Part shown: in pieces, positions 40,901 to 48,392 of the stretch
Layout of the letters: each line of letters begins with the position of its first letter
How positions within the stretch are numbered: the stretch's first letter is position 1
From: UQRS01 sp964481575
Lineage (GTDB): Bacteria > Bacillota > Clostridia > Oscillospirales > Acutalibacteraceae
Reading direction: 5' to 3'
Assembly: GCA_964481575.1 (NCBI GenBank)
Contig: CAYZTR010000013.1
Span: 1-53,712, forward strand
Length of the DNA stretch: 53,712 nucleotides
The notes under the pieces: model-generated
What the model saw: the letters and a program-made list of their open reading frames with translations, nothing else
Told to the model about the DNA's origin: nothing
Databases searched by the model: none
Program-made: the position numbers and the translations under genes

Positions 40901-41015
40901 TGCCGGGGCATACAGCCCCTGGAACTTCATCACCGGGGACGACAACTGGACGGTGGAATACGGCGTCCTGGACTACGGTTTGCTGGAAAACCCCACCGTG
41001 GTACGGGAAGCATAA
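37923..41015 (+). CDS. Cytoplasmic GH106-like glycoside hydrolase, probable alpha-L-rhamnosidase
   Basis: The 1030-residue protein opens with PPAKYRSLPFWSWNGKLEEQELYRQIDQLKEMGFGGFFIHSR, typical of the GH106-related group: a barrel start followed by AWLYDEDRWPSGSAGG. Further on are AGIFTDEPHRGA and HNGCYWVAKQLTSVGRQLGKTWMLTELYG, whose acidic residues are plausible catalytic candidates. A sugar-binding beta-sandwich forms the C-terminal third. There is no signal peptide, so it acts inside the cell on imported oligosaccharides. An Ala/Gly/Thr-rich linker (about 683-730) is encoded by imperfect repeats. The ATG at 37923 has AAGGAA 8 bases before it. The assignment to rhamnose rests on family resemblance and on the neighbouring GH78 and fucO genes; another alpha- or beta-glycosidase activity is possible. 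Confidence 0.65.
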   Translation: MHYSERKALFQDPPAKYRSLPFWSWNGKLEEQELYRQIDQLKEMGFGGFFIHSRVGLETEYLGEEWMDLCQKAAAYGKQVGLTAWLYDEDRWPSGSAGGTVTRKVENRARRLQLERYAPGQEAQIPWQEEPVFAAACRLEGADCFHPRPFAQGDVLAEGETAVVLSIRLSPCTDGYNGYTYLDTMNRAAVDDFMDSTYEAYQRKFGDTLPQLVAGIFTDEPHRGALFCDFSEGNAASVPYTEALFPEFEKRFGYDLKPRLLELFFRMEGAALSPVTRDFVELCQELFLENFCMPIYDWCQAHKLAFTGHYLHEDSLSAQTCMQGSLMRAYEFMHMPGMDLLTEHNGCYWVAKQLTSVGRQLGKTWMLTELYGCTGWQMKLEHYKNIGDWQAMLGVNMFCPHLSWYTMKGENKRDYPASILGQSTWYREWKALEDYFARLRVVQADGVPDCGLLVLSPIESIWARAYTGCFRWLDAADPAMQRIEETYRNVFHWLMNGGVDFDYGDEGILAAHAAVEDGKLWVGQAVYDRVLIAGADTLRSSTLTLLEQFAAAGGRVILAGPEPGYVDARPSDRPEQLPGARIPLEEAAVVAVCMGQDPVCSIWGTKSVYLQTRIREDSVFIGLLNRDRSQPAQGVTLTLRPGRLEQWDLRTGAITPVAALPCADGQQLQLDFAPGEEKVFLLFPGEAAGAEASAGEAAKTFTGEAPRHAAKGSADNAAKTSAGAAVPLQTDYAYRLTEENIAVLDAVTVYDAAGAAVVPRTEVLRADRALRQQLGLPLRGGEMVQPWFEQKYHPGEQNSRGIFTLEFLFDVETLPTGVSLILEDAQHVHSMTLNGNRIPMSPTGGWIDPAFTRFALPDAAFGPGENVLRLTYDYRKTNGLEAVYLLGNFGVSPSGDYKVSLGTLPARLQLGSITGQGLYFYSGKVDYLLDAPVNGGCRVTFDQPAAAAVRLLGETDVLLPFRPYTGRVQDLRGFQLVLTRRNTFGPLHEAQRIAGAYSPWNFITGDDNWTVEYGVLDYGLLENPTVVREA

Positions 41016-41148
41016 GAACAGCAGGAAAGAGGTACCCAAGGCAGCCAATGCAGCCGGGCGTTTTTGCGGCATTTGCGGGAGGGGTTAGCTCCCTTTCCTC
41101 CAGTATGCCAGCAAAGCCCGGCAGCACCGGCGGCAGGGTGCCGGAACT

Positions 41149-41559
41149 TTACAAAGGGGTCCCCCCGATAAAAAGATCCTCCGCAGGGAGACCGGGTACG
41201 GTTGCTCTGCGGAGGATTCTTTTGCCCAAAAACAGGGCGCTTTTGGACAGCTGCACCATCCGCACATCCTGCTGGGTCAGGGTGACCGGCGGCGCCAGGA
41301 CAGCCGGTTCCTCCTCCGGCAAATCGGGGGTTATTTCCTCCACTTTCAACCGGACCTGCTCCAGCACATCCCGCCGGAAGGCGTCCGGCCCGCCAAACAG
41401 ATGGGCCATATCAAATTCGTATGGATCCTCAAAGGTCTCCACCGATCCGTAGACCTGTGAAATCTCCCCGGAAAGATTTGCGGATACCCAACCGTAGATG
41501 GGCTGGCGATCTGTCGACTTGCCCAGGATGGTGTTGCTGACGCGTTCGGTGCTGTTCAT
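41149..41559 (-). pseudogene. Truncated uroporphyrinogen-decarboxylase-like gene (N-terminal fragment)
   Basis: The first ~75 residues (ERVSNTILGKSTDRQPIYGWVSANLSGEISQVYGSVETFEDPYEFDMAHLFGGPDAF) match the opening of the URO-D-like/methyltransferase group, whose members are about 340-380 residues. Here the frame stops after 136 residues, and only 133 bp separate it from the GH106-like gene, so the rest is missing. The last ~25 codons run through an intrinsic terminator, so the C-terminus is probably not genuine protein. The ATG at 41559 is behind AGAGGGGAA. A short functional protein cannot be excluded. Confidence 0.55.
41168..41217 (-). terminator. Intrinsic terminator inside the truncated gene
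   Basis: ATCCTCCGCAG (41176-41186 on the plus strand) pairs with CTGCGGAGGAT (41207-41217), and TTTTT follows on the minus strand at 41170-41174. Confidence 0.75.
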
Positions 41560-41806
41560 ATTCCCCTCTGCCCTTTCTATTGTTTGTACTGTTGTTATCA
41601 TAACATGTACAGCGCTGGAAATAAATAGGGTATTCTCTTTTTTGCTTCGCTCCGACAGGAAACAAAACCACATCGTTTTCCGGCGCTGTGCCTTCCGCTG
41701 TGTTTTCCCTTCCTCCGCCGCCTTTGGTGCCGGGTTCCCCGGGGAATGCCGGATATTGCCGGGAGACCCGGCAACCGTTTTGCATGCGTTGGCAAAGGCG
41801 GGATCG
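41560..41806. other. Spacer upstream of the truncated gene
   Basis: A possible minus-strand -10 (TATGAT near 41597-41602) with a weak -35 is present. A perfect 8-bp hairpin (TTGCCGGG-AGA-CCCGGCAA) lies at 41756-41774. No further gene is seen. Confidence 0.4.
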
Positions 41807-41849
41807 AAAAACAGGCAAGACCTTTTCTGGGGAGGTCTTGCCTGTTTTT
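41807..41849. terminator. Strong bidirectional terminator after the methyltransferase-like gene
   Basis: AAAAACAGGCAAGACC and GGTCTTGCCTGTTTTT form a 15-16 bp perfect stem with T-tracts on both strands. It mainly serves the minus-strand gene at 41874-42554. Confidence 0.85.
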
Positions 41850-41873
41850 GCTTTTGATGCAGGTTTGCCGGAA

Positions 41874-42554
41874 TTAAGTCTTGGTAAGGATCAGCAGCCG
41901 GTTATCGCCCTTTTGGAACCGATACCGGGTATCGGCCAGGGTGACGGTGTAGTCCTTTTGGAAATAGTCCAGAACCTGTTGGGTCAATTGGGTGGAATTG
42001 GCGTCCAGATCCACAATGGGGAAAATCCGCACTTCTTTACACACCCGCAGCATTTCCGAAATGGCCCGGATATGAAACGCATACCCCAGCATGGGGTACA
42101 GCAGCAGGAAGTGGGAGCTTAATCCCAGGTCAAAGGTGTTCTCCGCCACGGGCAGCCGTTGGGGCAATGCGTGGGGGACATACCGGCCTTCCTGCTTCCC
42201 CTGTTCATAATCCGCCAGAAACAGGGACATGGCCGACATACGAAGGGCTTCCAGCGCTTCCAGACTGGGAATCTGATCCCACACATAATGCGCCTGATTC
42301 TCTTTCATTTGCTGCATCACCGTGCCGCGCACTTCCTCAATGCGCTGTGCCAGCGCCTCTTTGGAAAACCGGTAAACCGGGTCGAAAGATACCACCGAAC
42401 AGCCCAGCCGGGTGGCTTCCCCATTAAAGCTGGCGGGGCCGTCCCCAAAACCGGCGATCTTCTTTGCCAGATCTCCATTCTCCAGCAGAAACATCCTTCT
42501 GTATTCCTCCAGATTTCTGCCCCATGGCACCACCTGATCCAATTGAAACGCCAT
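41874..42554 (-). CDS. SAM-dependent methyltransferase-like protein
   Basis: The 226-residue protein belongs to a conserved group opening with LDQVVPWGRNLEEYRRMF. A glycine-rich loop IAGFGDGPASFNGEAT takes the place of the SAM-binding motif I, and the acidic SFDPVYRF follows. The C-terminal part (LPVAENTFDLGLSSHFLLLYPML, then EMLRVCKEVRIFPIVDLDANST) fits motifs IV and post-I of class I methyltransferases. The substrate is unknown. The ATG at 42554 follows AAAGGAGG. It stands alone before a strong terminator. SAM binding is inferred from the pattern, not proven. Confidence 0.75.
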   Translation of the reverse strand: MAFQLDQVVPWGRNLEEYRRMFLLENGDLAKKIAGFGDGPASFNGEATRLGCSVVSFDPVYRFSKEALAQRIEEVRGTVMQQMKENQAHYVWDQIPSLEALEALRMSAMSLFLADYEQGKQEGRYVPHALPQRLPVAENTFDLGLSSHFLLLYPMLGYAFHIRAISEMLRVCKEVRIFPIVDLDANSTQLTQQVLDYFQKDYTVTLADTRYRFQKGDNRLLILTKT

Positions 42555-42603
42555 TGGCTGTCCCTCCTTTTCTCCGGGAATTTGTTTGGGTTTGTTGGGG
42601 ATG

Positions 42604-42683
42604 TTACTTTGGGTAATTTTTGTTCGGGGGATTTTACTTTGGGTAATTCTTTTGCATTATGAGATTTTACTTTGGGTAATTTT
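42604..42683. repeat. Three direct copies of TTACTTTGGGTAATT upstream of the methyltransferase-like gene
   Basis: Copies begin at 42604, 42634 and 42667 (spacing 30 and 33 bases), each followed by T-rich DNA, within the 237-bp spacer before ydbT. GGAATTT repeats also recur at 42725-42800. The spacing of about three helical turns would suit a protein bound on one face of the DNA. Confidence 0.6.
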
Positions 42684-42791
42684 TGGGCGTTTGGGGTCGG
42701 TTTGCGAATTTATTGTTTGGGGAATTTTTGGCGCGTTGGGGGCTGTTGCGGAATTTCTCAGGAATTTCTCTGAGGGTGTGTTTGGGGTTCC

Positions 42792-44258
42792 TCAGGAATT
42801 TTTCTGGGGATTTGTGTCCTGGGAAGCCATGATTTCCAGGAAGCTTTCCAGTTCCCGCTCCACCTGGGCTTGATCCAGCAGGGCGGCGGTGACGTGGTCG
42901 GCGTTCTGGCTTCGGACGGTGACCCTGACCCGGCACAGTTTGGCCCGCCGGTCGGTGGGATACTGATACATCAAAATGGTCCCTACCCGATGGCCGGGAC
43001 AGCGCAGTTCCTGCAGGGTGAACAGGGAACGGCGGCCTACGGCGCAAACCTGCTTCCCCAGGGTCAGTCCGCCTCGCTGGAAGGCCCGGTAGCGCAGGAC
43101 AAATGCCAGCAGCACCAGGGTTTCGGCAATGGTGGCCACAAACCAGATCAGATCCCCGAAGGCGGGCAGACAGTGGGTCAGCCACAGAGCCAACAGGGCC
43201 ACCCCCAGCAGATACAGGGTGGGGACGGTATAAAACCGGCGCAGGGCGTCCGGTCTGGCTTTACACCGGGGGGCCGCCAGGGAAACCCCGGGAAAAAGCT
43301 GGGTCAGCATCCGCCCCATTTCGTTCCGGTCCGCGGTGGGCACCAGGACGGCGGTTTCCCCCTTATAATTGCCGAAGCCGGCCACGCAGATTTTTACATT
43401 ATACCGCCGCAGCGCCAGCAGCAGCGGATTTTGCAGCACCGAAATATTATGGATGCTGTCAATGAGAAAGGTGGTGCGCCGCCGCAGAACTGTACCGGCC
43501 ACTGCCGTCAGCCGACGGCCTTTCCGGGTCAGCCGGAAGGGGAGGTTTTTCAGCAGGGAGGCCCCGAAAGAAATGGCGAACCCGGCCGCCAGCAGGATGG
43601 CCAACAGCCCCGCAATGGGCGGAATCAGCCTGTTGGCAAAGTTGGCGGTGGCGGCGATGGTATCATACAGCTTTTCGGTGAACCCGGCTCCCAGCAGCTT
43701 TCCGGCGTGCTGCACCACCGGGGCGGCCAGCAGCAGGCCGGCAGCGGAGGAGGAAGTGGCGGCTGCCATGAGAATGACCCGCTTGCCTGGCATGTGATAG
43801 GTATCGCTTTCCCCGGCAGCGGGCAGCAGCTCCAGAAACAGGCTGGCATTTTTCCGGGAGACGATGATGGTGAAATCCGCATTGGCGTCTCGGCCGGTTT
43901 CGGTGTTCAGCTGCACCTCTACGCTGCGGGTTAGCCAAAGCAGCGGCCCGGTGCGGACAAAGGCGGAGGAAATCCGGTCGGTGGGGATTACCGCTTCCCG
44001 CCGGAGCAGCACCCCTTCCTGCACCGAGATCCAGGAGGGGGCGACCTCTACTCTACAGCAGAAAAATTTCAAAATGGAATAGGCGATCAGCAGCCCGGCG
44101 GTCACCGATTCCCCCACGATCAGGGAGGTGAACCGGCCGGTCATTACATACTGGAACAGCCCCTGGGCGGTGGGGATCAGCAGGATAAAGACAAAGGGCT
44201 TTAAATACCGGAAGATCATCAGGGGATGGGCCCGGCAAAGCTGGGGCTTGGGATTCAC
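42792..44258 (-). CDS. YdbT-like membrane protein with bacterial PH domains
   Basis: The 488-residue protein has several membrane helices and at least two bacterial PH-like (bPH2) modules: VEVAPSWISVQEGVLLRREAVIPTDRISSAFVRTGPLL near 60-110, and FRLTRKGRRLTAVAGTVLRRRTTFLIDSIHNISVLQNPLL near 240-290. B. subtilis YdbS and YdbT form such a pair and are linked to bacteriocin resistance; that role is not shown here. The start is GTG 44258, which overlaps the upstream ydbS-like stop as GTGA with GGGAGG before it. Confidence 0.82.
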   Translation of the reverse strand: MNPKPQLCRAHPLMIFRYLKPFVFILLIPTAQGLFQYVMTGRFTSLIVGESVTAGLLIAYSILKFFCCRVEVAPSWISVQEGVLLRREAVIPTDRISSAFVRTGPLLWLTRSVEVQLNTETGRDANADFTIIVSRKNASLFLELLPAAGESDTYHMPGKRVILMAAATSSSAAGLLLAAPVVQHAGKLLGAGFTEKLYDTIAATANFANRLIPPIAGLLAILLAAGFAISFGASLLKNLPFRLTRKGRRLTAVAGTVLRRRTTFLIDSIHNISVLQNPLLLALRRYNVKICVAGFGNYKGETAVLVPTADRNEMGRMLTQLFPGVSLAAPRCKARPDALRRFYTVPTLYLLGVALLALWLTHCLPAFGDLIWFVATIAETLVLLAFVLRYRAFQRGGLTLGKQVCAVGRRSLFTLQELRCPGHRVGTILMYQYPTDRRAKLCRVRVTVRSQNADHVTAALLDQAQVERELESFLEIMASQDTNPQKNS

Positions 44259-44701
44259 GGCGACACCTCCCGTGGCTCGGCGCCGGTGGCGGCCAGCACC
44301 CGGCCAATGTCCTCCTTCCGGAGCCCATAAACCGTCAGGCGGCCCCGGGCAGCCCGGAGCCGCAGGTTCCGCAGCCCCAGCAGGGCCGACAGAGGAGAAA
44401 AGAAGGATTCGGCGTAGATGAGCCGGGGCAGAGGCAGAATGTATTTCTGCCGCACAAAGACCCCCCGGATCAATACCACTGCCTGGGCGTTCAGCGTGAG
44501 AATCATGCTGGCGTGGAGCCGGGGCAGATACCAGAAAAACCCGAGTCCCTGGAGCAGGATACACAGCCCCAGCAGCACAAAGGTCAGCGGGCTGGGAAAC
44601 CGGGCCGCCAGCAATCCCAACAGGGTAAAAAATAAGGCGGATTCCAGGACCCACAGGATCCGCCACAACAGCAGGGCGGCAGGGGACAGCTTGATCTCCA
44701 A
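44255..44701 (-). CDS. YdbS-like small membrane protein with a bacterial PH domain
   Basis: The 149-residue protein has two adjacent N-terminal membrane helices (LWRILWVLESALFFTLLGLLAA and FVLLGLCILLQGLGFFWYLP) and one bPH2-type domain (ILTLNAQAVVLIRGVFVRQKYILPLPRLIYAESFFSPLSALLGLRNLRLRAARG). The start is a TTG at 44701, 7 bases after AAAGGAGG; longer frames run into the rarA 3' end. It overlaps ydbT by 4 bp, so the pair is translationally coupled. Confidence 0.8.
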   Translation of the reverse strand: MEIKLSPAALLLWRILWVLESALFFTLLGLLAARFPSPLTFVLLGLCILLQGLGFFWYLPRLHASMILTLNAQAVVLIRGVFVRQKYILPLPRLIYAESFFSPLSALLGLRNLRLRAARGRLTVYGLRKEDIGRVLAATGAEPREVSP

Positions 44702-44741
44702 GGGGGTTCCTCCTTTCTTCCGGATGGGGTCGGCCAACCGG

Positions 44742-46004
44742 TTATTTTTTGATTTCCTTCCAGTAGGCGGCAAAGGCCTGTTCATTCTTATTCTGGCCGA
44801 ACTGATAATATGTTTTGTCCTGCAGCACGTCCGGCAGATATTGCTGCTTCACCCAATGATTGGGAGAATCATGAGGGTAGTGATAAAACTGGCCCTTCTG
44901 TTTTACCTCGGCGCCGTCAAAATGCTGGTTTTGCAGCTGCCGGGGAATGGGGCCAAAATTGCCGGCCTCCACATCGGCCATGGCGGCGTTGATCCCCAGG
45001 TAGGCCGAGTTGGATTTGGGGGCGGTGGCCACCAGAACCACTGCGTCGGCCAAAGGAATTCGGGCTTCCGGCAGACCCACCATCAGGGCAGCATCAACGC
45101 AGGATTTCACAATGGGCAGAATCTGGGGATAGGCCAGGCCCACGTCCTCGGCGGCGCAGACCAGCAGCCGCCGGCAGGCCGAGGGCAAATCGCCCCCTGC
45201 CAGGATCCGGGCCAGATAGTGCAGGGCGGCGTCCGGATCCGAGCCACGCATGGACTTCTGATAGGCCGAAAGCAGGTCGTAATGGTCATCCCCCATCCGG
45301 TCGTACCGGCCGCCCTTGCTGCCGGTGACCTGTTCCACTGTTTCCGCCGAAACGGTCAGGCTGGTTTCCCCCCCATCGGCGGCCAGGACACAAAGCTCCA
45401 GGGTGTTCAGGGCCTTGCGGACGTCTCCGCCGGCATGATAAGCCATTTGGGTCAGGGAATCGGCTGAAACGGTAATGGACAGTCCCTTTTCCGCAGAGAG
45501 AAAGGCCACCCCACGCTCCAGCGCCGGAAGAATCTCTTCCGCTTGCAGCTGCTTAAACTCAAAGACGGTGGAGCGGCTCAAAATGGCGTTGTAAATATAA
45601 AAATGCGGGTTTTCGGTGGTGGAGGCGATCAGGGTAATATTCCCCTTTTCTATGTGTTCCAACAAGGTTTGCTGCTGCTTTTTATTAAAATACTGGATCT
45701 CGTCCAGGTACAGCAGGATGCCGTTGGAGGCGGCAAAGGTCCCCACCTCCTCCACCATGGCTTTGATGTCGGCGGTGGAAGCAGTGGTGGCGTTCATCCG
45801 GTGCAGCCGCTTGCCGCAGCCGGCGGCAATGATCTCGGCCACGGTGGTCTTTCCCACCCCGGAGGGGCCGTAAAAGATCAGATTGGGGATCTCCCCCGAT
45901 TCAATAATGCGGCGCAGGACCTTCCCTTTCGCCAGAATATGGGTCTGTCCCACCACGTCCTCCAGGGTTTGGGGGCGCATACGGTCAGCCAGAGGTTGTG
46001 ACAT
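44742..46004 (-). CDS. rarA: Replication-associated recombination protein A (AAA+ ATPase)
   Basis: The 420-residue RarA/MgsA/WRNIP1-type ATPase acts at stalled replication forks. It has Walker A GPSGVGKT (46-53), Walker B LYLDEIQ (98-104), a sensor region (STTENPHF) and the tetramerisation domain beginning KGGRYDRMGDDHYDLLSAYQKSMRGSDPDAALHYLARIL. The C-terminal NHWVKQQYLP is also typical. GGAGGG precedes two nearby ATGs; the chosen one (46004) fits the family's N-terminus PLADRMRPQTLEDVVGQ. The gene is 3 bp after the cupin gene. Confidence 0.95.
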   Translation of the reverse strand: MSQPLADRMRPQTLEDVVGQTHILAKGKVLRRIIESGEIPNLIFYGPSGVGKTTVAEIIAAGCGKRLHRMNATTASTADIKAMVEEVGTFAASNGILLYLDEIQYFNKKQQQTLLEHIEKGNITLIASTTENPHFYIYNAILSRSTVFEFKQLQAEEILPALERGVAFLSAEKGLSITVSADSLTQMAYHAGGDVRKALNTLELCVLAADGGETSLTVSAETVEQVTGSKGGRYDRMGDDHYDLLSAYQKSMRGSDPDAALHYLARILAGGDLPSACRRLLVCAAEDVGLAYPQILPIVKSCVDAALMVGLPEARIPLADAVVLVATAPKSNSAYLGINAAMADVEAGNFGPIPRQLQNQHFDGAEVKQKGQFYHYPHDSPNHWVKQQYLPDVLQDKTYYQFGQNKNEQAFAAYWKEIKK

Positions 46005-46007
46005 ACA

Positions 46008-46325
46008 TTATCCCTCCTGTGGGGTAAAGATACAAAGCCAGACGCAGGGTGGCTCTGCGGAAGTGCTTGCCACCCGGTGGCGGCAATGGGCCGGCAGGAG
46101 ATAGGTGTCTCCCGCCTCCAGCAGGACGGTTTTGTCCTCCAGCTCCAGGGCGGCTCGGCCCGCAAGCAGCGCCACCCATTCGGTTTCTTCCTGGTCATAC
46201 CAGAAGCCCGGCGGCGACGCTTGCCCGGTGGAGACGATGCGCTCCACCCGGACATGGGGGTTCTTTAGCAGCAGGTCGGCGACCTCTTTCTGCGGATCCG
46301 GTGTAATGGCAAAGAGATTTTCCAT
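46008..46325 (-). CDS. Cupin-domain protein
   Basis: The 105-residue single-domain cupin has the pattern PGFWYDQEETEWVALLAGRAALELEDKTVLLEAGDTYLLPAHCRHRVASTSAEPPCVWLCIF. This includes the acidic and His positions of the two cupin motifs (E-x-V, H-R-H), so it may bind a metal. Its substrate is unknown. The stop codon is 3 bp from the rarA start and the gene begins 9 bp after ygiQ, so it lies within a tight operon. Confidence 0.85.
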   Translation of the reverse strand: MENLFAITPDPQKEVADLLLKNPHVRVERIVSTGQASPPGFWYDQEETEWVALLAGRAALELEDKTVLLEAGDTYLLPAHCRHRVASTSAEPPCVWLCIFTPQEG

Positions 46326-46334
46326 GGCGGCGTC

Positions 46335-48230
46335 CTACCGTTTCTTTTTGGGATCCCAGCGGCCGCCCATGGAACGGGACTTTTGCGCCGGGGCTTTGCC
46401 CTTCTTTTTGCCCTTCTTTTCGGCGGGCTTGGGCGTTGGCGGATGGTAGCCGGGTGGCGGCGGAATCAGGCAGTGCTTGCCGTAGCCAATCAAATCCTGA
46501 CGGCCGGCGGCAAGGAGGGCGTCGGCCACCAACCCCCGGTTCTTGGGCTTGAAATATTGGAGCAGGGCCCGCTGCATGGCCTTTTCCTGGGGGTCCGGCA
46601 CATAGACCGGCGTCAAATCCCGGGGATCCAGCCCGGTATAGTACATGCAGGTGGACAGGCTGCCGGGGGTGGGATAAAAATCCTGCACCTGCTCCGGCCG
46701 CATCTTCAGCTCCCGCAGAAACAGCGCCAGCTTGACGGCGTCCTGCATGGTGCAGCCCGGGTGGCTGGACATGAGATAGGGGACAATGTACTGCTTTTTG
46801 CCGATTTGGCCGGTGTATTCGTAAAACTTTTTGGAGAATTCCCGGTAGGCTTCAATATGTGGCTTGCCCATTTTATCCAGCACCATGGCCGAGCAATGCT
46901 CCGGGGCCACCCGCAGCTGACCGCTGACATGATGCGTGATTAACTCTTTGAAAAAGGCATCCTCCGGATCCTTCAGCATGTAGTCGTACCGGATGCCGGA
47001 GCGAATGAACACCTTTTTGATCCCCGGGATGGCCCGGAGGCTCCGCAGCAGGTGCAGGTATTCGCTTTCATCGGCGTCCAGGTGGGGACAGGGAGTAGGG
47101 GCCAGGCATTTTTTGCCCTTGCAGAGTCCGTATTTCCCCTGCCGCTTGCAGGAGGGATGCCGGAAGTTGGCGGTGGGGCCGCCTACATCTGAAATATACC
47201 CCTTGAAATGGGGGTTGGAAAGGAAGGACTTTGCCTCCCGCAACACCGAAGCTTCACTGCGGACGGTAACCTGCCGTCCCTGATGGAAGGCGATGGAACA
47301 GAAGTTGCAGGCGCCAAAGCAACCCCGGTTATGGGTGATGGAGAACTCCACCTCCTCAATGGCCGGGACGCCCCCTTGGGCTTCATAGCAGGGATGGTAC
47401 CACCGTTCATAGGGCAGCTCATGCACCCGATCCAGTTCCGGGGTGGTCAGGGCGGGGGAGGGTCTGGTCTGCACCAGGTACCGATGCCCATGGGGCTGGA
47501 TCAGCGCCCGGCCGCGGACGTTGTCCTGCTCGTCATATTCAATCCGGTTGGCAATGGCGTACTGGGTTTTATCCCGCTTCACCGTATCATAGGAGGGGAG
47601 GGTGACCCCCTGCAGCCCTTCCATACGTTCGGTAAAATAGCAGACGCCCCGGATGTCATGCAGGGCTTCCACCGGTTCCCCAGCGGCCAGCCGGTGGGCA
47701 ATTTCCACCGTCTGGTGTTCCCCCATGCCGAAGCTCAGAAGATCGGCGCCGCAGTCCTCCAGGACGGAGGGGAACACCTTGTCTGCCCAGTAGTCATAAT
47801 GGGCAAACCGGCGCAGGGAGGCTTCCAATCCGCCCACGATAATGGGAATGCTGCCGTAGGCTTCCCGGAGCTTCTTGCAGTAAACCGTCAGGGCCCGGTC
47901 GGGACGCAGGCCGGTTTTATGCCCGGGGGAATAGGCGTCGGCGCTCCGGCGGCGTTTGGCCACGGTATAATGGGCCACCATGGAGTCCACGTTGCCCGCG
48001 TTTACCAGAAAGCCGTATTTGGGGCGGCCCAGCTTTTGAAAATCCGACAAACTGTGCCAGTCTGGCTGGGCGATAATGCCAATCCGGAAGCCCTCGTCCT
48101 CCAGCAACCGGGAGAGAATGGCGGTACCGAAGGTGGGGTGATCTACATAGGCGTCCCCTGTCACAAAAATAAAGTCGCAGGCGTCCCAGCCCCGGGCGTC
48201 CATATCGGCGCGGCTGATGGGCAAAAACAT
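46335..48230 (-). CDS. YgiQ-family radical SAM protein
   Basis: The 631-residue protein has an N-terminal YgiQ domain (FLPISRADMDARGWDACDFIFVTGDAYVDHPTFG; RPKYGFLVNAGNVDSMVAHYT) and a radical SAM core with CFGACNFC, the CxxxCxxC that binds the 4Fe-4S cluster. Other cysteines (GLCKGKKCLAPTPCPH) may hold a second cluster. The C-terminus is a Lys/Pro-rich tail. The biochemical activity of YgiQ proteins is not settled. The ATG at 48230 is 7 bases after AAAGGAG. Confidence 0.94.
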   Translation of the reverse strand: MFLPISRADMDARGWDACDFIFVTGDAYVDHPTFGTAILSRLLEDEGFRIGIIAQPDWHSLSDFQKLGRPKYGFLVNAGNVDSMVAHYTVAKRRRSADAYSPGHKTGLRPDRALTVYCKKLREAYGSIPIIVGGLEASLRRFAHYDYWADKVFPSVLEDCGADLLSFGMGEHQTVEIAHRLAAGEPVEALHDIRGVCYFTERMEGLQGVTLPSYDTVKRDKTQYAIANRIEYDEQDNVRGRALIQPHGHRYLVQTRPSPALTTPELDRVHELPYERWYHPCYEAQGGVPAIEEVEFSITHNRGCFGACNFCSIAFHQGRQVTVRSEASVLREAKSFLSNPHFKGYISDVGGPTANFRHPSCKRQGKYGLCKGKKCLAPTPCPHLDADESEYLHLLRSLRAIPGIKKVFIRSGIRYDYMLKDPEDAFFKELITHHVSGQLRVAPEHCSAMVLDKMGKPHIEAYREFSKKFYEYTGQIGKKQYIVPYLMSSHPGCTMQDAVKLALFLRELKMRPEQVQDFYPTPGSLSTCMYYTGLDPRDLTPVYVPDPQEKAMQRALLQYFKPKNRGLVADALLAAGRQDLIGYGKHCLIPPPPGYHPPTPKPAEKKGKKKGKAPAQKSRSMGGRWDPKKKR

Positions 48231-48392
48231 GGTGGTGCTCCTTTCGAATGAGATGTGCGGGGAGGGAATCCCTCTATGCCCCCTTGCCGAAAGGGGGAGG
48301 GCCAGCTGCGCTGGCGGGGGGATTCCCCTACGCCCCGGAGGGGGAGGCTTTGCGAGGGAGGTGTTGCGAGGGGGCGTAGCTTTCTTTTGCGG
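48231..48392. repeat. GC-rich hairpin repeats between ygiQ and ftsK
   Basis: Two similar blocks (GGGAATCCCTCTATGCCCCC near 48274-48293 and GGGATTCCCCTACGCCCC near 48319-48336) each continue into a C-run/G-run hairpin. It is non-coding and of the same type as the spacer repeats at 22.06 and 37.6-37.8 kb. Confidence 0.5.

Noticed and set aside
42604..42683. Plasmid-type iterons / replication origin
   Set aside because: Only three copies, no replication initiator gene nearby and a chromosomal housekeeping context.
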